Positions 11,017 to 21,889 of a stretch of 64,000 nucleotides of DNA are shown piece by piece (the first letter of the stretch is position 1; each line of letters starts with the position of its first letter). The notes under the pieces were generated by a model. It worked only from the letters and a program-made list of their open reading frames with translations, was not told the origin of the DNA and ran no database searches. This stretch comes from Selaginella tamariscina. Lineage: Eukaryota; Streptophyta; Lycopodiopsida; Selaginellales; Selaginellaceae. The stretch spans positions 1 to 64,000 of the forward strand of contig PUQB01000840.1 in assembly GCA_003024785.1 (NCBI GenBank). Direction: 5' to 3'. A program made the translations under genes and the position numbers.

Positions 11017-14000
11017 AAAATGTCAACGTTGACGTCCAACTCCAAGACTAGATAATGTTAGAAAAACTAACCAAAACTAACATATCACTCTATGCGGAGT
11101 TAGCCAAAAGTTCACATAATTTTTACCCCCCTTGCATTACGCGAAACCAAGTACTTCAGAACCGTCGTTCACTAAGTCGTAAACCTAGCTGCCGGAGGCA
11201 CCACCTGCGACATGAAGTCACTTGGAGACCTTTTGCACGTCTGCAAAGTCTGTCACCCGACGCACACAACACAATGGTTAATTTCTTTACTTAACTAGAA
11301 TTTATATTGGAGGCCTTAGTTAGTGTTGTTGCCGGCCCCTTGGTTAACAAGAAATAAAACTTGCTTTATTCCTTAATATTAAATGCTGTTGACGGCCCCT
11401 GTCGTCTAACACATAATAAGCACTTCTCAAATGCTTGACCAAACCTTCGCATTTCTTTTGATTTTCCAATGGTCCCACATCTCCACATGTTACGATATTA
11501 TAGCTTACATCTCTGCATCCCTCGGTGCTTCTCATTACCCCTTTTCATAAGGGTCTGCTACTATACCTATCTCTCATTAGTATATAGCTACGCCAGACTA
11601 AGTATGAGACTTTTATCGGAATCAAGCTCTTTTCCGATATAAGAGTACAAGTCGTAAAACCCTGTTCTTTGTAAACATGTCAATCTGGCCAGAGGCGATC
11701 ACAGAGGCGCATGGCTGTACACATGTATACAACAAGGTCTTGCCAACTGCCATTCGTCTTTCACAACCAACTTTGTACTCTTTCATAACACCGACCAGTT
11801 CAGGGACCAGATAAGCTAACATACCTTTCTTACAAACCGATGTGGAAACCAGGAAATTCAACCCATCTCTAGTGCCTCAATCGAAACCTTTAGATAACGT
11901 CTCTTAATTGTCACTTTCATTGTACTCATTCCCAAAGAGCACATCGTACTAGATGCCGTTCAATACTTCCTAACTCCTTATCGTACTAAGTTTAAAATAC
12001 GAATTTTAGAACTTAGTTTCCACGATAAGAGTCTCCCTGAACTCGTAATACTGTACGCCTCCATAACATTATATATTTCCAACTCTTAAACTTATTTCGT
12101 AAATGTTTCTCAACACTATACCGAAGTATAGCATTTCACTAATTGAAGCAATTAGTGTTTTGATAAACATCTTTTTAAACTAATCCTTATTCTATAAATA
12201 TTGTAATTTCGATATTGATACTCTCGAATGGATAATGATCGTTTTAACGTTCAAATCCTAAGCTTATCAACTAGTTGTTATACTAGTGGATATAAACTTA
12301 CAATCATATCAATTTATCAAAATGCTACAACTACATTATAGATATGGTCTTAGTTTACATGAACCGAACTTCAATTTTGAGATGGAAATATAATGTTATG
12401 ACAGTATTTCGAGGAACTTTGTTCAGAGACTAAGAGGAATCATGAACTAGTGTCTGGTTCATCTAATTGATTTAGTAAGATATAACCTCCACATAAATGT
12501 TATCATAACACTGAAGTGTTATATCAACTTCATGTTTTAGTCATACCTTATATTCAATAGATCTCCCCAAACATGAATAAAATATCTAGTTCAGTACATT
12601 GAACTAAGATACATTATTCACTCTAGACACCTAGCAATCCAGAAAGTATCACATTGCCCCTCAAGCAATGTATTGAGAAATGTCTCATTTCTCAACTAAC
12701 TTGAAAACACGTTTCAAGTTATAACACTAAGGTAGTGCCTTACCAAAGTGTCAGACTCAAATCCACTTGAGTCTTTATATTATATGATTACGGCCACCTC
12801 ATGTGATCATAACCAAGTTTGATATTGAGCGCTCCAAACTCAATATTGAAGAGATATCATACTATACTTTGACAAGTCATTTATAATCAATCTTGAAAAG
12901 ATTGTCACAAAATTCTTCCAAAGTTTAGAATATAAATATCTCAACAGATGAGGTGATAGGAAACCTCATATTCTCGAACCGGATATTGGACGAACCTTGA
13001 ATACAATCATCAAGAAGGGACACCATCTTCTTGAGCTAATCCCGCTACTTCACTTAAAATATTGAACCAACTCAAGGAACACCATCAAACCTTGAGATAG
13101 AACTAAAACTAACCCAAGGAATACAATCAAACCTTGAGTCAAGAATAGTTCTATTTTTCAATATTCCGAAAGATTGAAGATACATACTTTATTTGTTCTT
13201 TAAGTGCCCACATTTGCGACCATGATGCAGAGTCAAGAAACCGTCTTTTGAATAATCGTATTCGACTCTAAAATGAAATTGATATTGAAAACAATACAAC
13301 TTCAATTCTCATCGAATACCGACTCTCTGAGGAGGTACATGCACTTAAACCTCCAATGGAAATCCGACTTTACTAGCTCATTGGTAATTCTCAACATAAG
13401 TTATCAAACTTAGCAAGTTTCCTTACTTAGTCATAAACAAAGTGGAGAATCCCAAATCATGCTCTTCTTAACCAAGGAATCACCCTTGTTCAAGAGCTTA
13501 TCCCACATTGCAAACAACGTTACAGATTTCAAGATTAAAGAGTTAACAATGAAAATGCACAAGTGTGCGCCGAACGCCTTCACTATGCAAGTCCTTCATT
13601 ACTCAGTAAACTGAAAATGTAAACGTATGTTTCCAACATTTCTCTTTCTGATAGATCATGCCATCTATCCCAAAACTGTATCATAAGAAACCGAAATCCT
13701 AAGCTATTATCCGAAGTCTTCTCTCATGATCCCATATGAGACAACTTCATAATCAAGTTAGTCGAGCTAGCTAACTTGAATACAGAGTGCGCGCTTACAA
13801 CTAACTAAGGTTTCAAGTTATACTTTGTTCAAATCAGGGACTTGAACTTAGTAAACTATTCCACCTAATGTTACTTGCAGCTAGCGTCATCAAAATATTG
13901 AACATCAGACAATACTTTGACTACATTGGATCTTCAAACCCATTGCTTAACATATTTATCATATGTTAATATTTGACATTCGTTGTATTATAAGTTCATC

Positions 14001-14628
14001 ACCATAGTCTGCTTCTAGAGTTACACTCTCGGAAATGCACTATAATAGAGCTTATTTTACACTTTATGTCAAAATGTAGTGTTCATCTTATGTTTGAATA
14101 TGCCCCTTCTCCCGAAGTCAAAGATGCACTTCTGAACATAAGTCTTTCCCCGTTTGAACACTATTGTTGAACTGATATTGAATCTTGACAAGCCAAAACT
14201 CAAAGGACACTGTCTGTTTCCAAATCATGTGTTATCCCAAATTCAAACACCTTAAAGAAAAAGAAAAATTTTCAATAATGTGTAGACTTAGGATATCACA
14301 AGACCCACTTCACAAGACTTAGTTTGTAAGCCAGAACAAACTAACACGCCTTCTTGTGGAAGTATATGGAAAAGTAACCTGAAACCTAAGGTAAAGTAAC
14401 CTGGCATACAACTTGGAAGTTGCTTCCAAGTGCTACCTTCTGACATTGAGTCCATAACCCACACCCACTTATGAAGTAGGTGTACTCTAAGAGTTATAGA
14501 TCTCAGGACCAACTCTCCACGCAGAATTCAGACGTTAGCCGAAAGTGATAGAGTACTTCAAAAATTTAGAACTAACTAAACCCTAAAATACACTACACTT
14601 TAGGTAGTCCTACTGACCGCAGAGAATA
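11017..14628 (-). other. Non-coding, hairpin-rich interior of the LTR element
   Basis: No gag, protease, RT or integrase motif in any frame. From about 11610 to 14430 there are more than twenty short perfect or near-perfect inverted repeats, several nested. Examples: 11978-12028 (21 paired positions), 12137-12157, 12674-12694, 12698-12720, 13058-13165 (multibranched), 13754-13778, 13805-13851, 13947-13969, 14411-14431. The pattern suggests an RNA selected for folding or a region reshaped by template switching. Confidence 0.75.
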
Positions 14629-14642
14629 GGCTCCGATACCAA
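14629..14642 (-). other. Primer binding site, initiator tRNA-Met
   Basis: Reads TTGGTATCGGAGCC on the minus strand directly after the LTR end. It is complementary to an initiator tRNA 3' end of the form GGCTCCGATACCA. The canonical angiosperm site is TGGTATCAGAGC, so one base differs. Confidence 0.85.
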
Positions 14643-14643
14643 T

Positions 14644-16414
14644 TGTCAGAGTTTTAACCCAAAGGGCCAACACGTGGCAACACGTGGCTGCCAGGTGGCC
14701 ATTCGGCGTCATCACCCTGTGTGAGCAACGCTAAGTTTCCCAGAACAACCCCAACGACCCCTAGGGTTAGACTCTAATGCCCAAGTGGACAGGAGACTTA
14801 GGGTTTAGCCTAAGTCTCCCTAGAATGTCTGCCCCCAGAACCCTTGAGGGATAACCCTAGTTGACTTAGGGTTTAGCCTAAGTCTCCCTAGAGTGTCTAC
14901 CCCAAAACCCTTGAGGGATAACCCTAGTTGACTTAGGGTCTTGCCCTAGAAGACCTAGACAGGCTCATGCCCTAACCCCCATCAAGGAGACGTGTGTTCC
15001 ACACATACCCCTGACAGAGCTAAGGCATCGTCACTTACCCCTTGAGGAATCACCCTCATCCGGGAGTACAACCCCTTTAGGGCGACAAGGGGTACCCTGA
15101 ACCACGACTAACCCCTAAGGGTTTGAGTGGCCAAGTTATACCCTAGACCTAGGGCTAGTACTTAGTGAGGACACGAGTGTGCGCCGTAGGCGGACACGAG
15201 TGTTCTGCTAAGCAAACTCCCTAAGGCTAGGTTTGGGATAACCCTAAGCACATGACCTTGCGAGTGCCTTACGAAAGGGCTCTGCTAATGTTTAGGTTGT
15301 TCAACCCTTGGATTCCAAGGAGAACACTCCCCTAGCCAAGTGTGCCAAAGCACACCTAGTTACGAGACCTAACCTCCCTTGAGCGGATGCCCAAGGCTTA
15401 GCACCCTAGTGCTAGTGCAAGCATGCCTGTTTGCTAGAGTATCCAACCCCTTGGCGACAAGCCCATGACATAACCCCAAAGGGCGTGCCTCGGGCGTTGT
15501 ACCATGTGACGTTTAGCCCAGTGTCACATCTCCATGTGACACTGCCTTCCCGATGTGGGCTATCATGCCATAGCCCTTAGATTCAAGAGTTGCACCAAGT
15601 ACCACAAACGTGGCTCCTAAATGCCAACTCTAGAACCCCTCAATGAACCCTCAGGAACCAGGTAACTGAACCTGTCAAACAAGATCCCACGCCCACAGTT
15701 GGACAAGGACACGGATGTGCCTTGCTTGGCCGTGAGTGCTACACCTAGCTTGACGTGGAGGAGGAGGCTGGAGACAAGCCTCAACCTCTGCCTCTTGGAA
15801 CGTGCATTCCGACAAGACCTCCCAGGCATGGATTCGCCAACGTTAAGGGTAAGCTACCCCGAAGGTGGGACGTACCCCTGGCATCTGGAAGTTAGGGCGG
15901 CACAACAGAGGGTTGTGCCTTGACGACACAAGCTAGAGCTTGCACCGGGAGAAGAGTAACGAGCTCAGTCATGAACCCAGGAACCCTCACTCCTATATAC
16001 TACCTTATTTATGTGACAGAGGCCCCCCCCCTGTTTTCCTGTTTACATAAGTGGGCTAGCACTGAAATCTCATTCCCAGAGGGAACATACTTGGTGAGTT
16101 ATCCATCGACCCCTAAACCCTAACCTGTCAAACCTGGGGGTATTTCTAAGCATATCCGACATGCCGAACTCACCGGAACTAGCCATTAATCCAACCGGGA
16201 CACGGAAAACCAAGGTAAGAGTTTTCTAGATGGAAGTGCTAGCTTCGCCAGAGTTTCTTGCAAATACCTAATGACACCCGGCCGGACCATCACTAATATC
16301 CAAGTGCACTAAGCGGCCTGTTTCTTCTACACCTAGGGCTTATCAACATAGTACAGTAGGTAACAACAGTCAACGTCCAAAGTAAAGGGTCGAGTCATAG
16401 TAAAAACTATGACA
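14644..16414 (-). repeat. Right LTR (5' LTR in element orientation)
   Basis: Same sequence as the left LTR apart from scattered substitutions and small indels, indicating a fairly recent insertion. It has the same 68-bp duplication and the same internal palindromes. Its outer end carries the hairpin GTCATAGT/ACTATGAC at 16394-16413 followed by the terminal A and then the target duplication. Confidence 0.93.
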
Positions 16415-16419
16415 CCTAG

Positions 16420-17110
16420 GACCCCTGGCTGACTAAATCCACAAACGAGACTCACCTTGTGAATCAAGATATGCTGACTAGCCGAGCTTTATGTGTTGTT
16501 CCTAGCTTGGCGTGGTTGAGGCGGTTGGAGCAAGGCCTCAACCACTAGTTTTGCGGAACGTGAACTTGGGCAATGCATTTGAGCTTGCGAACAAGTTTTT
16601 GGACTAAGGAATCTGACTAACTTCTTGGAAGTGACGTGCCCCTATCTCAAAGGCAAGATCCTGCCAACGATAAGGATAGCCTAACCCTAGGGTGGGTTGT
16701 ACCCTGTCGTGTGGAAGTTTGTGCGGCACAACGGAGAGTTGCACCTTGACGACACAAGCTTAACTTGCACCGATAGAAGGTTAACGAGCTCTCTTTTGAA
16801 CCCAGGAAACCTCATTACATATACTCTACCTTATTTATGTGACGGACCCCCGTTTACCTAAGTGAGTAAGTGGGCTGACACGGAAATGCCAGCCCTTAGA
16901 GAAAATGGTTGTCCTAACCTAATCCTAAACCTAACCCCTAGGGGGTGGGGTTAAGGCAACCCTAGGGTTAGGTCAACCCTAGGGGTGCCCCTAACCCTTA
17001 TTTTGACAAGTTATATTTTGCGAAGAATCCTAACCTGAAACGTCAAAACGGGAGAGGGTTTTCTAAATGAAAGTGCGAACTTCGCCTAGAGTTTCTTGCA
17101 AATACCTAAC
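16420..17110 (-). mobile_element. Older LTR fragment, right part
   Basis: Diverged relative of the LTR from its middle to the block ending TTTCTTGCAAATACCTAA. It shares landmarks such as GTGCGGCACAACGGAGAGTT and TACCTTATTTATGTGACGGA. It joins the 9112-9235 piece across the younger insertion. The hairpin GTGGTTGAGG 16512-16521 with CCTCAACCAC 16536-16545 is perfect here although its sequence differs from the younger LTRs. Confidence 0.75.
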
Positions 17111-17231
17111 GACATATTTTTTTTCCACACGTCTAATGTATTATTGTATTAGACACGTACATATACACGACCTTATGTGAGAGAAGAGAATAATTAGATT
17201 AGATTAATGTTTTTCTTTATTTTGTTTGCAG

Positions 17232-17304
17232 AAGCTAGTAAGTCTATTTATTTATTATATGATCTATTTTATAAATCAGGCAAAGCAATGCCATTGCTAA
17301 ACAG
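17232..17304 (+). other. Isolated exon-like segment
   Basis: A pyrimidine-rich tract ending TTTGCAG, a 73-nt open stretch (SKSIYLLYDLFYKSGKAMPL in one frame) and a GTTAGT donor. No partner exons are seen nearby, so it may be a captured or stranded exon, or chance. Confidence 0.25.
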
Positions 17305-17439
17305 GTTAGTAATCGTTTGTGTGCTCCGTGGTGTGTGTGTGCGCGTAACGTGTATGTGTGTGCGCTCGTATGTACTCTATAGGTTGTGTCTTTGTATGTG
17401 TTCACCATTTACCAAATCTTTGAATTTATGTATGCTTCT

Positions 17440-18830
17440 CCATGTTACAATAGTGGTATAAAATTAAAGTCAACACTATATTCTTAAGAATATTTTCTTT
17501 TGCCATTAGACTAAACCATTGTATAGTTATATAGGAAAATATATATCCCATGTACACAAAGTAAAAAAGGGCTTAAGCAAATTAATAAGCTCAAGACATT
17601 ATATTCCTTAAACATTTAAAAACTAGTACACAGTCATTATATATTCTTTTTATATTTTTTATTAGAAAACCAAGCTATCATCTTTTAAACAATGGTCCAT
17701 AAATTATTTTAACATAAACAAAGAATTGTTTTTGATTTTGGATGAGTAACTTGTATAATCACACACACAATCATGATCATACATATCCCATAATATATAC
17801 ACAAAGTAAGAAGAGACATTGTTAGCCAAATTATCAACAATAACCACAAACAAGGCATTGTTTTCACAGTGCAGAGTAGACACACACATATGTTGTGTTA
17901 GAAACAATAATAATTTGATTCCATAATGAGAGACTGATGTGAGCAATTGTTATATTGTACAATCTTAAGTAAATTGCTTGAAAAGTAAGAATGGGACTCC
18001 TCTTTAGCAATATTGTTTTGATCTTAAATTTCTAACTTTGTTATTACGGTGTTGTGTGCGTATATGTGTTGATAATGTTTATATGCTAATGTACTTAAAT
18101 TTTCCAAGTAGTATACAAGAGTGTACTATGTTCGAAATTGTAATGTACACCATTTAAAGAAACCCCATGTTGGGCTAGACTAATGTTGATCATAAAATAT
18201 TTAATATTTCATTTGTAAAATTCTTTTTCATTTGAAAACTTATAATATGTATTTATGTATGGTTATCCTTTTTTATTTTTTCACAAACTTTCATATCAAC
18301 TCAACATATTATATACATACAATATGTATGAATAAATACAATAATGTATGTAATCGTTCACATAGTAAATTAGGGAAATTTAAAATAATACATTCGTCCT
18401 AGAATTGATTTAATCAAAATTATTAGAGTAGTATATTTATAGCCTTAATGACAACTTTAAGTTCCAATGTAAGTTACAAGAATTTTATTTTAATTGTGAG
18501 ATTTGATGAAAAATCTCATTTTAATGTTAATAATGTATTTCTAATATATATAATTTGTAACACTAATATAAAATATAATATTTAAATTAAACTATATTTA
18601 AAAGTGCAATGTGTAATGCATACAATATTAATTAATATAATATATAATGAATACAATATAAAATTTAAATAGAAACATATAAATCATAATATATAATTTA
18701 TAAATGAAAATATAATCTCTCTTTAAATTTGAAATTACATAATCCACCAAATCAGAATATATTGATATATTTATAACAAATTTGAAGGTTTATCGACCCA
18801 TAGACCCATAATAGAAACAATCATACATAA
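17440..18830 (+). repeat. AT-rich dispersed repeat, copy 1 main part
   Basis: Non-coding AT-rich unit shared with 21890-23087 (+) and 42110-43690 (-). Landmarks in order: CAACACTATATTC; CATATACACAAAGTA-type blocks; GGATGAGTAACTTGTATAAT; AAACCCCATGTT; CTTTCATATCAACTCAACAT; a small palindrome TGAGATTT/AAATCTCA; ACCCATAATAG at the far end. No ORF, and no terminal repeats that I can define. Confidence 0.7.
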
Positions 18831-20338
18831 ATATAATGTTTATACATAGATAAGAAGTACATGTTGGGTGGAGAAGTGAACAATCCCCATAATGCATGCA
18901 CAAAGGTAATGTTTATGTTATAATCCCTTTATATGATCCATTCATCTAGAGCAATCGTGGACAGAGCACAAGGAAAGAAATCCCCAAACAGTAAGCAAGT
19001 TTTGGGCTTAATTGCCCTCTTAATCACAATTTTCATTGCCATTAAAATTTAACTAAGTTCTTTTCAATTTTTTAGGGATTTTGAAAAAAAAAAAACATAA
19101 TTATTGACATGTGTTAGCTATTGGGATGTAAGTATGCCCATTATTGTAATGATTACATGTAAAGATATTAATTTGAGACACAATTTCATTATAAAGATTT
19201 TAAAATAGCTTAAATTCCATGTTAGGTTTTTAAATAAAGCTTTATACATAATAGAATTCTTCTGCATACTTAAAATGTGTGTATTCAAAATAAGTATTTT
19301 AATAAATATATAGACTTTAGAAATTAACATATAAATGAGGGAATTTTCTATGTTATTCATTAACATATTAAGAATATTCCCTCATATGAGGTTTGATAAT
19401 CTTGTTTAATCATCATTCAAGTCGGAAAGGGGGAGCCAATGATTAGTTCCGACATATACATTCTCATTGTTAAAGAACTAGCTGATTTCTTTACAGTCCA
19501 ATTTACATTAAGAATGGTGGTTGACGGTTGTGGAGCTTCCATAAGCTTGCATTACGTTATATGACACCATAGTCATTGACCCTGAAACTTGCATCATATG
19601 TAAACATGCTCGAGACAATTCACATATTATTATATATACAATTGTGTAGGGTAGAAGATACAAAGTGCATTTTGATCCTTGAAATTAACAACACCTCACA
19701 CACTAAACCTACATACTCATTTGTGCCCTTCTTATTGATTAGAAAAAAGGGAATCCCATGTCTTATTTTACCATGTTCAGTGTTGCATAGAATTGCTTAT
19801 TCATTGCATCATTTGCTACGGTAATTCAAATAAAATAGTGCTTGATTTTATTTTACATACATACATATTAACCATACACCATTAAATTGTTCAAGTCATG
19901 CTATGTAGCAATCCTAATTTAAATGATACATTAAAATTAAATTATTATTTTCTGAATCTCTATTACATATATGTATATAGCATATTTAAACATATAAAAC
20001 TAAGTTATGTTATGTTTCACCATTTTCATGCATTTTAATTCTGTCATATTATGTGGATAAACTCATTAAATTTTTTAATGGTTTTGAGAGAACTAGAATA
20101 AACACAAATGCACACTTTCTTTTTGTGCATGTAAACCAGGAGAGGGTTAGGATAATAGAGAATTGCATTAAATGCATTTTAATATTTGAAATGCTTTATT
20201 TCTTTAACTTAAGTTTATTGATATAATAAATAAGAGAATGAAGAACATGTATAATATTATATTAAAATAAGATTGTGGAAAGAAAGAATAAAGAAAATAA
20301 TAAATGCTACAGTAAAGTGCCACTTTTCTTAGGGGCCT
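18831..20338. other. AT-rich repeat-derived DNA
   Basis: No gene. Contains the 5' module of the dispersed repeat (19105-19215) and the first member of a direct repeat pair (19683-19990) that recurs at 21068-21470. Confidence 0.55.
19683..19990 (+). repeat. Direct repeat, copy A
   Basis: Begins ACACCTCACACACTAAACCT and runs through TTGATTTTATTTTACATACA. A diverged copy at 21068-21470 flanks, with this one, the coding relic at 20339-20935. Confidence 0.6.
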
Positions 20339-20935
20339 TTAGGCAATAGCGTTCCCTCTAGAACGTTGCCATGCCCAATTGCTTCCTCTCGTAGCTTGAG
20401 CACCTCTTCCATGGTGTCCTGTCCTAGAAGATGATCTCAATAGGCCTCCAAAAGCCAAGCTTAAACTTGTAATTAAACCTCTTAGCTTTGTATGGAACGT
20501 CATATTTAAGTTCCAAAAAACGATACAGAACGTAATCAACGTTGTTGTACACATTGTCCTCTCCTCGTACTTGGGAGCCGCATACAAATAAATGGCACGT
20601 GTTAGTTCTCCTGCACATTGCTCTTGTTGTTGTTGCCAAGCAAGTCTTAAAGAAACTCAAATTCCTTTTCACTAGCAAGATCAACAATCTCACTAGACAA
20701 CAACTTATTCTTAAGTATTTTAGTTGGGCACTTGAAAATTATTTTGTCCCTATACAAGATGCAAAAAACTTGTATCTTCGTAGCAACATGCTTAAAATCC
20801 TTAACTAGATTTTTCACAAGTATAGCCAAAGTTCCTGTCTTCTCATCACCCTTCAATTTCAATCCCTAAAAAACTATATTTAATTCACGTTGCTTCCTTG
20901 ATATTTGTTCGTTCTTGTGTTTGTCTCCATTGAAG
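20339..20935 (-). pseudogene. Coding relic of unknown family
   Basis: Less AT-biased than its surroundings. Minus-strand frames give protein-like pieces in order: AKPIKIFNGDKHKNEQIS, LKGDEKTGTLAILVKNLVKD, KIQVFCILYRDKIIFKCPTK, CHLFVCGSQVRGEDNVYNNV and YRFLELKYDVPYKAKRFNYK. Frame changes separate them. I cannot assign a family. The flanking direct repeats suggest a decayed mobile element or a captured gene. Confidence 0.4.
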
Positions 20936-21067
20936 ATTTTGATGGGCTTTGCATCATTGCAACAAAAACTTTACCCTTTTATGAATCCTAGCCTATATGA
21001 AACCTAGGTAAGATGTTATACCCCAAATTGGGGTGATCAAACAACTCATTCTATTTTACATGTTGAA

Positions 21068-21470
21068 TTAGTAAACACCTCACACACTAAACCTACATAC
21101 TTGTTTGAGCCCTTCTTATTAATTAGAATAAAGAAAAATATAAATATATATGTCCCTATCTTACTTCACCCTGTAAAATGCACATAATTGCTTATTTAGT
21201 GCATAATTCAAGCATGAGATTATGGTAATTGAAATGAAATAGCGCTCGATTTTATTTTACATACATAGACATTTGTTAAATTATTCAAAGTTATCACTTT
21301 TAATTTACGGATAAACAAGTTAATTAAAAACTATATGTTTCAATCGTAAATTATGTTTAGATATCATACCTCAAAATTAAATTATTATTTATATATTTTG
21401 ATCCTTTACAAGTATAAGCTTGCATTTCAATATATATATATATATATACACATGCGTTATTATATGTTTA
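21068..21470 (+). repeat. Direct repeat, copy B
   Basis: Diverged copy of 19683-19990 with the same starting block ACACCTCACACACTAAACCT. It ends in a TA-rich tract. Confidence 0.55.
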
Positions 21471-21554
21471 AATATATTACATACATACATGTAGTAAAGG
21501 TAGTAAATTGGACACATTAAGAATTAAATTGTGGAGTATTTTCTCCTATGTGAA

Positions 21555-21745
21555 TGTGAGAGAGCTTTAACACTAATTTAATTAAACACATGTGTCTTGC
21601 ATAAATGTGAGAGAGCTTTAACACTCATTTAAGTAAACACTCGCGTGTGTTGCATAAATGTGAGAGAAGTTTAACACTAATTTAAATATACACACATGCG
21701 TTGCATAAGTGTGAGAGAACTTTAATACTAATTTGAGTTCTTTTT
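21555..21745. repeat. 51-53 bp minisatellite
   Basis: Units beginning TGTGAGAGA at 21555, 21606, 21659 and 21710, each with TTTAACACTAATTTAA and TTGCATAA landmarks. Just under four copies. Confidence 0.85.
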
Positions 21746-21889
21746 CAATTCTTTAAAAATTAAAAAAAAACATAATTATTGACATGTGCTAGCTAATGCA
21801 TTAGAATGTAAGTATGCAAGTAGCATTACCATTATATGTAAGCATTGCATGTAAAGTCTTCAATAAATAATCTAACATATATATAAAGA

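Larger units (their letters stand above)
9231..16419 (-). mobile_element. Complete non-autonomous LTR retrotransposon with large LTRs
   Basis: Two near-identical direct repeats (9236-11001, 1766 bp; 14644-16414, 1771 bp) begin TGTCA and end TGACA and are flanked by a perfect 5-bp target duplication CCTAG (9231-9235 and 16415-16419). A minus-strand primer site for initiator tRNA-Met lies just inside the right LTR and a purine tract just inside the left LTR, so the element reads right to left. The 3642-bp interior has no gag or pol; no reading frame exceeds about 80 codons. Long LTRs around a non-coding interior fit the LARD type of element, mobilised in trans. The interior is packed with short inverted repeats (see findings). 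The element inserted into an older related LTR. Confidence 0.92.
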
